Shown in pieces: positions 1 through 8,494 of a stretch of DNA of 64,000 bases. The DNA comes from Caldithrix sp. GTDB taxonomy: Bacteria; Calditrichota; Calditrichia; Calditrichales; Calditrichaceae. The position numbers and the translations under genes are program-made. The DNA lies in assembly GCA_020720405.1 (NCBI GenBank), contig DYOS01000003.1, positions 1 to 64,000 on the forward strand, in the 5' to 3' direction. Position 1 is the first letter of the stretch, and each line of letters opens with the position of its first letter. The notes under the pieces are model-generated. The model was not told the origin of the DNA. It saw nothing but the letters and a program-made list of their open reading frames with translations, and searched no databases.

Positions 1-122
1 GCAAATGAGATTTTGCTTTTGGTCGATGGATTATTTTCTCTGGCTAAAACATCGCTGCTCATGGAAAACAGGAAGGCCACGATGGTTAACATCCAGAGAT
101 AATATTTAAATCTTTTTATCAT
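1..122 (-). CDS. Exported protein, N-terminal fragment (continues beyond the window)
   Basis: An open frame starts with ATG at 120-122 behind a GAGGAG Shine-Dalgarno 5 nt upstream and runs off the left edge after 40 codons. The peptide begins MIKRFKYYLWMLTIVAFLFS, a basic start then a hydrophobic stretch, ending near DVLA, a likely signal peptidase I site. It begins 49 bases after the TonB-receptor stop. In the second receptor cassette of this window the same position holds a 1055-residue secreted protein, so this may be its counterpart. That is inferred from position only; nothing of the mature protein is visible beyond about 13 residues. Confidence 0.6.
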   Translation of the reverse strand, partial: MIKRFKYYLWMLTIVAFLFSMSSDVLARENNPSTKSKISF

Positions 123-170
123 GTCATCTCCTCATTAATCGGTTACAATATTGTCTAAAGCTTGAACAGA

Positions 171-3131
171 TTAATAGGTCAATTTAATACCAAACATGAT
201 CTGGCGGGGCTGTCCCCACATTTCCAAACCAAGCTGGGATAAATAAGACTCAGCATTAACGATATTAATCGCTTTATACAATTCAACATATTTATCACCG
301 CCGTATTGAGCAGCGTTTGGTCCGTAGCGGTCAGGATCCGTGATGTACCCGTCATCCGTGTCTGAACCGGTTTCCTGGTAAACATTCATGACGTTTTTGG
401 TATTCAGCAGATTTGTGACACGGACATAAACCGTAGCCCTGGCCATATCCATTACATTAAAGGATTTGTCCACACGAAGGTCCACATTGGTCACCCAGGG
501 TGTACTGGAAGCATTGATCGGTTCCAGAGCGGTACGTGAGCGGGTGTCGTTCATATAGTCAACACCACCGTCGTAAGCACCGGACTGTCCGCCAACGTTC
601 CTGACCCGGGTATAGGGATGCCCGCTGTTAAAACGGACGATCAGATTGGCACCCATTTGTTCAAACACCGGTCCGCCGTCTTTTTCGCCGAAGCGGTAGT
701 CCAGCAGAACCGAACCACGGTGGGTCTGCGAATAATCAAGCGGGGTAAGAACCGTAGGCAGCTGACCAAGAGCACGATCAACAGCCGAAATGTATCCAGT
801 CTCACCGGAACCGGTTCCCTCAGCCGAGGTCAGAGTATAATTGAACTGGCCCTGAATCCGGTTTGTCCGGCGAAGCGTCAGTTTCAACTCAAGACCTTTA
901 TTGGTCGAGAAGTCACCATTACCAAGCACATTGTACACGGTCAGACTATTATCACCCGTCGGGGTAACCCTTTGAACCTGGATCTGCCCTTTAACATTCT
1001 TATAGAAGCCGGCAATATCCAGTGCGGCAAAACCGCCGACCTGTTTACGGAAACCAAGTTCATAGGAAGTGGTCTGAATCGGGTCAAAGCCATAACCAAT
1101 CGGCTGCAGATAGAAAAATCCGCCGGTTACCATCTGACGACCGAACTGATAATTATTGTAATAGAAATCATTAAATTCGGGCATCTGAACAAACTTACCA
1201 TATTGTGTATAGAACACCGTTCCATCGCTGACCGGGAAGGACATGCCTAAACGCGGGCTTACAGTTATGCTTGGATCTGCTTTCTTCCATTCGCTATCAA
1301 CGATATTACTGGTTAAAGGATCAACATCGGCATTTTCCCTGTCTTCAAGGGTATAATCATCGGCGTCAAAATAATCCAAACGCAGACCAGCATTGATGAT
1401 CAGGTCTTTGTACTCAATTTTGTCTTTAAAATAAACAGCGCCGGACATTGGTGTCCTTGGGCCGTCAAGACCATCATTATTGGTTTCATTACCCATATAA
1501 TCATAGCCATAAGTATTACCGATATAAAGTCTGTGATCGGCATAAGGTATATCGCCCAAGGTTGGATAATACTTACCGATGATATCGGTAAAATTCGAAT
1601 CGGTGAAAGCGACCATCAGCGGATTTACCGAATAGCTGCGGATTTCATAGCTTTTACCTTCCAAACCGAATTTTACTTCATGGTTCTTATTGAGCTGACT
1701 AACGAAGTCAAGACCGCCGCCGACATAGGTCTGTTTGCTTTTGTCATAATTACCATATGCACCCGGACGGGTAAAACCGATACCATTAATCAGATAATTA
1801 TAATCAGCCTGCCAGGCATTGCGGTAAGTATAAGCACTCTTTTCTGCCACCGCAGCGCTGTCCGCCCATTTCTGCCAGTCATTGCCAAACAGATCATCTT
1901 CTTCATCTGTTGCCCGGTAATAATAACTCAGGTTAACATCATAGTAGGTGGTCGGATTGATGACATGGGTAAATTTTCCGGTGATCAGGGCATGATCATT
2001 AACACCGGTGACCCAGCGATCCTGCAGAATAGAAGTCATCGGAATAGTGGTTCCGACATTTTCGGTATGGTTATACACACCGCTGACGCGGAAATGGAAC
2101 GGATCAAAATTAAAGGAAACCGTACCATTGGTTGCCCAGCGCTCTGACCAGTTATTTGGCGTAAAGCCATCCGGATAAACGATATCAATAGTGTCTAAGT
2201 GAGCTTGTTGTGCTGGATTTGCATCAATTTTGCCCAGAAACTCAAAACCTTCGCTGAACCGTTTACTAACATCACCGATGCTTTCATTTTCACCGGCCAG
2301 GAAGAAATTAATATTCTGGGTGATCGGCCCACTTACAGTAGCCGTAATGATATGATCGCGATAGGAATTGGTACCAAGGAATGTTTTGCCTTCAGCAGCA
2401 AATTTATCGGTTTCTGCCGTAAAGCTAGCATGAAAATTCGGTGTACCCTGACGCAGCTGGGTCTTAACGATACCTGAGTTGGCATCACCGTAATCTGCAT
2501 CAAAACCACCGGTCAAAACCTGAACTTCTTCAATAGCTTCCTGAATAATATGAACCGCATTGGTTCTGTTAACAGGATTCAATGTTGAAGCACCATCCAG
2601 ATAATAACCAACTTCTTCACCACGGCCACCACGGATATTTACAGCGCCATTCTGAACAACGACACTGGGCATAATTTCCAGGAAAGCCTGTAAACCACGG
2701 ATAGGAGCATTTTCAATAACTTCCGTACCGACATTTACAGTACTCATGGTGATGTGTTTTTCAACCAGAGGCTTATCGGCTGTGACTACAACCGCTTCGC
2801 CTAATTCAAGTGTTGTCGGCTGCATTTTAATATTCTGCTCTGATGTAACATCAGCAGAAACACGCAGACCGGGGAAAACCATTTTGCTGTAACCAACATA
2901 GGTGGCTTCCAATGCATACGTTCCAACCGGAACATTAAGTATAACATAGTAACCATCCACATCGGTAGTTGCACCTATTAAGGTACCCTGTAAAACCATA
3001 TTTACACCCGGCAAAGGCTCACCCGTTTCTTTATCAGTAACCACACCGATAATTTTACCGGATGATTGGGCGAGTGCCAATATCGGAAGGATACCTACCA
3101 GCAATAGAATGAGCAATAATTTTCTAGACAT
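171..3131 (-). CDS. TonB-dependent outer-membrane receptor with carboxypeptidase-regulatory-like N-domain
   Basis: This is an outer-membrane active-transport receptor whose substrate cannot be told. A signal peptide ends near ALAQ. A carboxypeptidase-regulatory-like beta-sandwich follows (about 30-115, IIGVVTDKETGEPLPGVNM). Next is a plug domain (about 120-235) with NIRGGRGEEVGYYLDGAS, and then a long barrel rich in aromatic strands ending in IKLTY. I start it at the ATG at 3131 (986 residues) because GGAGG lies 7 nt upstream; a start at 3149 would put that site inside the gene. It has its own sigma70-like promoter (3257-3284). Such receptors in this phylum group usually sit beside a large secreted protein and a PorV-type protein. 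No TonB/ExbBD genes are in the window. Confidence 0.93.
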   Translation of the reverse strand: MSRKLLLILLLVGILPILALAQSSGKIIGVVTDKETGEPLPGVNMVLQGTLIGATTDVDGYYVILNVPVGTYALEATYVGYSKMVFPGLRVSADVTSEQNIKMQPTTLELGEAVVVTADKPLVEKHITMSTVNVGTEVIENAPIRGLQAFLEIMPSVVVQNGAVNIRGGRGEEVGYYLDGASTLNPVNRTNAVHIIQEAIEEVQVLTGGFDADYGDANSGIVKTQLRQGTPNFHASFTAETDKFAAEGKTFLGTNSYRDHIITATVSGPITQNINFFLAGENESIGDVSKRFSEGFEFLGKIDANPAQQAHLDTIDIVYPDGFTPNNWSERWATNGTVSFNFDPFHFRVSGVYNHTENVGTTIPMTSILQDRWVTGVNDHALITGKFTHVINPTTYYDVNLSYYYRATDEEDDLFGNDWQKWADSAAVAEKSAYTYRNAWQADYNYLINGIGFTRPGAYGNYDKSKQTYVGGGLDFVSQLNKNHEVKFGLEGKSYEIRSYSVNPLMVAFTDSNFTDIIGKYYPTLGDIPYADHRLYIGNTYGYDYMGNETNNDGLDGPRTPMSGAVYFKDKIEYKDLIINAGLRLDYFDADDYTLEDRENADVDPLTSNIVDSEWKKADPSITVSPRLGMSFPVSDGTVFYTQYGKFVQMPEFNDFYYNNYQFGRQMVTGGFFYLQPIGYGFDPIQTTSYELGFRKQVGGFAALDIAGFYKNVKGQIQVQRVTPTGDNSLTVYNVLGNGDFSTNKGLELKLTLRRTNRIQGQFNYTLTSAEGTGSGETGYISAVDRALGQLPTVLTPLDYSQTHRGSVLLDYRFGEKDGGPVFEQMGANLIVRFNSGHPYTRVRNVGGQSGAYDGGVDYMNDTRSRTALEPINASSTPWVTNVDLRVDKSFNVMDMARATVYVRVTNLLNTKNVMNVYQETGSDTDDGYITDPDRYGPNAAQYGGDKYVELYKAINIVNAESYLSQLGLEMWGQPRQIMFGIKLTY

Positions 3132-3189
3132 TCTAATTCCTCCACACAATTATTAACCTTTACACATTAATTCACCAACTGATTGACGC

Positions 3190-3198
3190 TTAAATCAT
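3190..3198 (-). other. Minimal start-stop frame in the receptor leader
   Basis: Within the leader of the receptor gene a full AGGAGG Shine-Dalgarno sits 6 nt before ATG-ATT-TAA, a two-codon frame, 58 nt upstream of the real start codon. It may be chance, or a ribosome-stalling or standby element. Nothing beyond the arrangement supports a function. Confidence 0.25.
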
Positions 3199-3256
3199 AT
3201 CTGGCCTCCTCTGCTGATTGACAAACAATGATTGAATCTGACTCAAGGAATGCAGG

Positions 3257-3284
3257 AATATACTCAAACCGAAATTATTGTCAA
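3257..3284 (-). promoter_or_regulatory. Sigma70-type promoter of the TonB receptor gene
   Basis: Read on the minus strand there is a perfect TTGACA (3279-3284), a 16-nt spacer and TATATT (3257-3262). The predicted start near 3250 gives a leader of about 120 nt. The -35 box overlaps the U-rich tail of the terminator-like structure at 3281-3368. The gene-free stretch 3132-3543 holds this promoter, the terminator and the two-codon frame; I see nothing else in it. Confidence 0.7.
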
Positions 3285-3368
3285 AATAAAATAAAAGGTT
3301 GTTTTGATTCACCGGAACCAATCCGGTCCGACTGATTCTGCTTCACAGAAGCTATTGGAAAACAACTT
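3281..3368 (-). terminator. Branched terminator-like structure after the matrixin gene
   Basis: An outer stem pairs 3298-3305 with 3359-3366 (8 bp, plus two more pairs across a one-base bulge). It encloses two hairpins: a 6-bp stem at 3311-3316/3322-3327 and a 5-bp stem at 3340-3344/3348-3352. On the minus strand it is followed by a T-rich tail (TTTTATTTTATTTTG). It lies about 175 nt past the matrixin stop and probably ends that transcript just before the receptor promoter. The three-way-junction form is unusual for an intrinsic terminator. Confidence 0.45.
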
Positions 3369-3543
3369 CCATTTTAAATTCAAGACAAATAACCGTGTTT
3401 AATAATTAATGCATCCTGGAGCCGTGAGGCTGAAAAACAATGGGGTTGTAACTATAACTATAGGCATTTTCTCCTTATATTTTATGAATTTACCAAACAT
3501 TAAAATCATTATAGAATTTCATGTGATTAAAATCAATATTTTT

Positions 3544-5694
3544 TTAGCGGATCAATACCACCTTTTTCGGGATATTCATGCTAGCCGAATTAATATTAAT
3601 CAAATAAACTCCTGATGTAACCGAAGTTCCGTTTGAATTCATTCCGTCCCAGTGAAAGCGATGTTCTCCAGGAGTCAGACGTCCTGAATAAAGATTTATA
3701 ATTTTCTGCCCAAGCAGATTATATATCGTAATCTCCACCACCTGAGATTTTGGAAGGATCAAAGAAAAATAAGTGCTTGGGTTGAACGGATTAGGGAAAG
3801 CCTCGGAAATGATTACTTGATCCGGAATTTTTTCCGGAACAGAATGAATGGCAGTGGGATCTAATATCCAGTTCAGAGATCGTTCGAAAACAGTTTCAGG
3901 TTTCAAGTAGTTTTTACTGATTTGCTCTACGCCGAATGAAAATAAAACCAACCTATAACTACCGTCAAACTTTACAGCACCAGCATAAGCAGTACCCAGA
4001 TACTTAAATACATCCGTTGAACCGGGATCAGCCAACTTTTCCATCCGCTGCGCATTAGCCTTATTTATACCGATAAATTCATTATTTCCTATAGGATCAC
4101 CTTCCACCCCGCGCAACAGTTGCGTGGTGCTTGTTCCTGCATAACGGACATGCAGATAGTCTGCAGCAAAGGCCGAGTCTAATCCGGAATTAAACAAGGC
4201 ATCCCCGGAGAGTATCAGCTTACCACCCTGCGCAAGATAATTCTGGAGGAGAGAAGTATTACTGAATAATTTGGGTTCAGTATTTGAGTTCGCATACCAG
4301 ATACACAAAGGCACCAGTTGGAAAAGTGAATCGGAGATGGAGTCTCGCGGCAGTTCAACAAGAGCAAACTGATTAGCGAATCCATTGGTGGTCACATTGT
4401 CCATATAAAAATCGCGAATGCCTTGCCGGGTGTCAGAAGAGAGTGGCGCAATATCTTCAATCAATGCCATTGCTGCCGGTTCAATCTCGAGTTGAATCGT
4501 AGTATCTGCCTTGATAACTAAATCTTTTATCCCGATATATGGATATGGCAATTCTGGATAGATCTGAAAAGAGTACAGATCTTCAGATAGGATAAGCTCG
4601 GTTTCTTTATCCTGGTTACTTTTACTTTCAATGATATTCGTTCCGAGCACGTCACTCGATGCGGTTATCACAGCTCTATTGGCAATAAGCTGACTCGAAG
4701 TATTATCAATTAATTTAAAAGTCACCGCATGTTTTGGTTTTGGGCTCAGAGCAATTGTTGCCATTACTGTCGTGTCTATCACAGAACTGCTTCCAAGATA
4801 CAAATGAATGTTTTTATCCTGATATCCAAATGCGGATACTGTAAGTAAGGGGGTCTGATTTAAACTGATAAAACTAAAAGCAGCCGTCCCGTCGTTTACT
4901 TTCTCTAATTCGTCTGAGACATAACCAGCACGCTGATAAACGGCTTCCAAAACAACCGATGAAATATTTGCGGTCTGCTGGCCATTGAGATAATAAGTCG
5001 CAAAATCCAATAACTCACCAGTAACACTGTCCGTTACGGTTCCTGAAAACCTCCAACGTGGATAAATTGAGACCAGACCCAGGATATCATCAATATGTAA
5101 AGAGCGTTTTGATGTATCCCCATCGGAAGAGAAGCCATACATAGTGGCTTCCGGGATAACATCACCGACTCCCGGCGGAGAGCCAGGCTCCCCGGCATGT
5201 CCCAGACCGAGGTGGTGTCCAAATTCATGGGTGATAACAGATTGCAGGTCCTGTGCACCGGCGGCACCCGTTGTACTTGGTGGAAAATCAGCCGAATTCC
5301 AGATAAGATCAGACTCAACTGCCCGGTAGTTTGGCGTTGAATAGCCAGTGACAAAAGTGCTGGAGAATGCGATGGTTGAAGTTCCCTGTTCAAAATTTTC
5401 ATGATTGGAGTCAAAATAAACAAGGCTTGTATCGTCGTTTACCACACTATTGGAGTGCGTCATTCCGCCATATGCAAACTCAAAATATGACCCTGGAATA
5501 GCATTCCAGCTTTGTGCGCCTTGCTGAATTGGTTCAAGAAAATTATCCGGTGTGCTGTGATGCATAAAATAAACGAATGGCAGCTCAAATTTGCGGTAGG
5601 AGCGGTATCGGCCATCATCATCTGTCAGAATGCTAAATCCAAACAGGAATGATACAATAAGGGCGACGCTGATAAGATAAGTTTTTATTGTCAT
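3544..5694 (-). CDS. Secreted matrixin-type zinc metalloprotease with type IX sorting domain
   Basis: This 716-residue exported protein carries the complete metzincin zinc motif HEFGHHLGLGH (H156, E157, H160, H166). A Met-turn candidate (ATMYGF) lies about 20 residues on, so the peptidase is probably active. An N-terminal hydrophobic segment (about 7-22) is the signal. After beta-rich domains, residues about 415-620 form a Rossmann-like domain related to one in the protein at 6366-8414. The C-terminus has PNPFNPST, LLGQKI and TSGVYLI, the type A sorting domain of type IX substrates. The ATG lies 6 nt after the stop of the upstream gene with no clear Shine-Dalgarno, suggesting coupled translation. 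Substrate unknown. Confidence 0.85.
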   Translation of the reverse strand: MTIKTYLISVALIVSFLFGFSILTDDDGRYRSYRKFELPFVYFMHHSTPDNFLEPIQQGAQSWNAIPGSYFEFAYGGMTHSNSVVNDDTSLVYFDSNHENFEQGTSTIAFSSTFVTGYSTPNYRAVESDLIWNSADFPPSTTGAAGAQDLQSVITHEFGHHLGLGHAGEPGSPPGVGDVIPEATMYGFSSDGDTSKRSLHIDDILGLVSIYPRWRFSGTVTDSVTGELLDFATYYLNGQQTANISSVVLEAVYQRAGYVSDELEKVNDGTAAFSFISLNQTPLLTVSAFGYQDKNIHLYLGSSSVIDTTVMATIALSPKPKHAVTFKLIDNTSSQLIANRAVITASSDVLGTNIIESKSNQDKETELILSEDLYSFQIYPELPYPYIGIKDLVIKADTTIQLEIEPAAMALIEDIAPLSSDTRQGIRDFYMDNVTTNGFANQFALVELPRDSISDSLFQLVPLCIWYANSNTEPKLFSNTSLLQNYLAQGGKLILSGDALFNSGLDSAFAADYLHVRYAGTSTTQLLRGVEGDPIGNNEFIGINKANAQRMEKLADPGSTDVFKYLGTAYAGAVKFDGSYRLVLFSFGVEQISKNYLKPETVFERSLNWILDPTAIHSVPEKIPDQVIISEAFPNPFNPSTYFSLILPKSQVVEITIYNLLGQKIINLYSGRLTPGEHRFHWDGMNSNGTSVTSGVYLININSASMNIPKKVVLIR

Positions 5695-5700
5695 ATTATT

Positions 5701-6228
5701 TCAATATTGTTTTATTCTTTGAATAAAGGTAGTTAATTCAAATTTTGGATGAAGCGGATCTTCAGAATCCAGTCCTTCTATGAAAAGGGTTTTATTATCA
5801 GCAATTCTGTTGAGAACAATTACTTTTCCATTTTGCTCCAATACATCAAACTTTCCGAGTCCCAATGAGGCCACTCGGTAATGCCCCTGATGGAAAGACA
5901 AAAAGACAACGGCCTCTTCGCTAACCTGAAAATCAGGAGCTCCCTGAATCAGCAGAGCATCCTCGCCAACAACACCACCCAATTGCTGAATCACAATTTT
6001 ATCTCCAGCCTGGCCTTTAATGATTTCGATAACAGCAAATTCAATAGTTGTATAAATCCGATTTTTCTGCTCATTCCAGGAGGAAGCCAGTGCACTTACC
6101 CTGACCCGGGCAATTAATTGCGATTGTCGTGATAATTTTTCCAGGTTGGTTGGTGCGAATACCGTTGATTCTGCGGTGCCAACACCCAAAAGGAAAAATA
6201 TTAATATCAATAGGATTGTTTGACGCAC
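5701..6228 (-). CDS. Small exported protein paired with the matrixin gene
   Basis: I place the start at GTG 6226-6228 (175 residues), because GGGGAG lies 5 nt upstream and the signal-like sequence then begins at once (RQTILLILIFFLLGVGTAES). The mature part has a beta-strand pattern with TTIEFAVIEIIKGQAGDKI, QQLGGVVGEDALLIQGAP and EEAVVFLSF. This kind of secreted protein often sits beside matrixin proteases in other bacteria; I know no proven function. It is separated from the protease gene by 6 nt. A role as partner or inhibitor of the protease is possible but is inference only. Confidence 0.7.
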   Translation of the reverse strand: MRQTILLILIFFLLGVGTAESTVFAPTNLEKLSRQSQLIARVRVSALASSWNEQKNRIYTTIEFAVIEIIKGQAGDKIVIQQLGGVVGEDALLIQGAPDFQVSEEAVVFLSFHQGHYRVASLGLGKFDVLEQNGKVIVLNRIADNKTLFIEGLDSEDPLHPKFELTTFIQRIKQY

Positions 6229-6315
6229 ATTTTCTCCCCGATAAATAATGGGTAATTTATGCAACCCGATATTAAATACAATATGCAGTGCTTAGAGCCG
6301 GCAACTGCTTTATTT

Positions 6316-6348
6316 AAAAAAAAAGCCAGCCCGAATGAGCTGGCTTTT
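6316..6348 (-). terminator. Intrinsic terminator after the 682-residue secreted protein gene
   Basis: A perfect 10-bp stem (AAAAGCCAGC / GCTGGCTTTT, 6321-6330 and 6339-6348) with an 8-nt loop is followed on the minus strand by a run of nine T. It begins 17 nt past the stop of the gene ending at 6366 and closes the receptor/secreted-protein/PorV operon. Confidence 0.9.
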
Positions 6349-6365
6349 AGAAATACATTTACAAA

Positions 6366-8414
6366 CTACTTTACCAGAAGCATCTTTCGTACTGCACTGT
6401 AATCGTCAGCACTTAGCTTGTAATAATACAAACCGGACGCAACTTTTTGTCCATCTGCATTCAAACCATTCCAAACGGCCTGATGCTCGCCTGCTGTCAA
6501 ATCTTCATTAATAATTTCAGCGATTTTTGCACCAAGTGTATTGTATACAATTAATTTTACGGTTGATTTTTTAGCTAAAGTAAAATTAATAGTAGTTGTT
6601 GGGTTGAACGGGTTGGGATAATTCTGAGCCAGACGATAACCCGAAACGAGATTTGAGTTATCATCATCGACCGCCGTGGCTAAATTGAACCAGGTCAGGG
6701 TATTGTCCAGTACGGTCTGCAACTGCGCCTCATCCGATGCTTCAAGCCGGAATGTATAAAGTGCCGTGGCAAAATTACCATCAGAAAAACGTATGGCGGT
6801 ATCATACCCATAAGCAGCCGATCGTCCGGTATGCATAAAACCGGTGGCATTATCATTTGGTATAATATAATCCATCCAGTCGGTTTCATAATCTGCATTC
6901 CAGACCCCAAAGGTTTCCGGCATTGTTACAAAGGAATCCGCCGGAGCGACAAAGGAGCCGGAAATCGGGTCAGCATCAACGCCAAAATGAACTGAGTCAT
7001 CCGAACCAACATCGCTCAAACCATAAACCAGACCAAGATAATCAAAACCGAATTGGCCGGCAGCCAGTACGCTGTCATCATAGCCATGGATAAATAAATA
7101 ATCGGCATCAACGATCATCAGATGGCCACCATCGTTCAGGTAATCTTTTATACCCTGATCATCTGTCTCAAACGGTGAAGGCAGTTCTGAACTTCCAAAA
7201 CCATACCACAGAATATTGTCAAAACCCCAATTGATTTCATAAGAAGTGATCCCACCATGAGCATTTACATCCCAGGAGAAAACATCTTTACCATCCAGAA
7301 CAGCATCAAAAGCGCCGTCAACTTGACCACCCTGATTGACATAGAAGATATCTGTACCCTGCGCTGGTGGGGTAACAACTTCGAATGAACTGGATGAAGT
7401 AGCACGGAAATTACCTTCATCATCTGTCGTTTCGATCCAGAAAGTAACTATTTCGCCACCGGGGAAGGTTGTACCAAAATTACCGGAATACACATCATCG
7501 CCCGTAGGTGTCATGGCGACCCGGCTTTCAGCACCAGCACCAACCTGGAAAACCAAATCGGCTGTGGCCACTGTACCATCAAGATCAAAAATTGTTGCTT
7601 CAACTGATGGATAATAGGGATTACCTTCAAAAAAATCAGGAATATAGGTAATATGTTCAACCAGAGGTGCAACTTTTTTGTAGAACACAACAATCTGTTG
7701 AATGAATTCAGTCCAGGTGGTTGAGGTAGCCCAGGAATACCAGTTACCAAAGCTTGCAATATACATTAAGGAACGTCCCCAACCGGCATCCGACCTGAGA
7801 TGGTTTCCATCGTCCATAAACATTTTAGGACCATTCGTTCCATCAAAATACTCACCAACATAACACCCTTCGGCTACTTCAGCTGAAAGCCCCTGACCGT
7901 AGAGATCGAGAACCTGCAGATTACTGGAAGGTGAACCATCTGCATTCGTATCAGCCTGGGTAATTGTCCAGGGCACATCCAACAAAAGTTTATAGTCAGA
8001 AGTTTTCGGGCGATACTTATCTGTTACATTACCCCAAACATTCCAGGAGCCGGTACCTGTAGTAATAAAAGAAGCATGTATTTCACGGATTTCTGCCGTG
8101 TCTGCGGCAAACCAATACCAGTTTACAACGGTATCCGGAACAGCACCACCACCGGCATAACTCTGAATACCTTCATCCTCGGGCGCAGATACATTGGCAT
8201 GGGTAATCGTGTCAATTACACCACCGGCAGCAGGCAAACCAAGCTCGGCAGCCCTTTTTTCATTCATGACAACCAGATGATGGCGCATACCTTTTTCATA
8301 ATAAACATGATCTTCTTTAACTGCTGTTTTATTCTTATGATCACCTGCTATCACATTTGCAGAAAGCCCAAAGAAAACAACAGATAAAACCATTAGTCGT
8401 AATAATTGTCTCAC
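6366..8414 (-). CDS. Large secreted protein with type IX (type A) sorting domain
   Basis: This 682-residue protein has a signal peptide ending near NVIAG. It is predicted to be translocated by the type IX system because of its C-terminus: QNYPNPFNPTTTINFTLAKK, then YNTLGAKI and ASGLYYYKL. The middle has an Ig-like stretch (about 255-345) and a Rossmann-like stretch (about 375-570) with YLNDGGHLMIVDADYLF. The latter resembles the domain in the matrixin at 3544-5694. No catalytic motif is evident. It is the last gene before the terminator at 6316-6348 and lies 80 nt after a PorV-type gene, which fits a role as a cargo of the same secretion route. Function otherwise unknown. Confidence 0.75.
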   Translation of the reverse strand: MRQLLRLMVLSVVFFGLSANVIAGDHKNKTAVKEDHVYYEKGMRHHLVVMNEKRAAELGLPAAGGVIDTITHANVSAPEDEGIQSYAGGGAVPDTVVNWYWFAADTAEIREIHASFITTGTGSWNVWGNVTDKYRPKTSDYKLLLDVPWTITQADTNADGSPSSNLQVLDLYGQGLSAEVAEGCYVGEYFDGTNGPKMFMDDGNHLRSDAGWGRSLMYIASFGNWYSWATSTTWTEFIQQIVVFYKKVAPLVEHITYIPDFFEGNPYYPSVEATIFDLDGTVATADLVFQVGAGAESRVAMTPTGDDVYSGNFGTTFPGGEIVTFWIETTDDEGNFRATSSSSFEVVTPPAQGTDIFYVNQGGQVDGAFDAVLDGKDVFSWDVNAHGGITSYEINWGFDNILWYGFGSSELPSPFETDDQGIKDYLNDGGHLMIVDADYLFIHGYDDSVLAAGQFGFDYLGLVYGLSDVGSDDSVHFGVDADPISGSFVAPADSFVTMPETFGVWNADYETDWMDYIIPNDNATGFMHTGRSAAYGYDTAIRFSDGNFATALYTFRLEASDEAQLQTVLDNTLTWFNLATAVDDDNSNLVSGYRLAQNYPNPFNPTTTINFTLAKKSTVKLIVYNTLGAKIAEIINEDLTAGEHQAVWNGLNADGQKVASGLYYYKLSADDYSAVRKMLLVK

Positions 8415-8494
8415 AATAGTTCCTCCAGTTTTAATTGAAATACATCTCCATTACGAACTTAATTTTTCCCAAAGTCTCCTTTCTTTTTTAAAGT

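Noticed and set aside
618-2147. Two plus-strand open frames of about 200 codons opposite the TonB receptor
   Set aside because: Antisense to a certain gene; no motif, no Shine-Dalgarno, cysteine- and isoleucine-rich shadow composition.
3409-3615. A 68-codon plus-strand frame reaching into the end of the matrixin gene
   Set aside because: Low-complexity isoleucine- and asparagine-rich peptide, overlaps the matrixin C-terminus, no ribosome-binding site.
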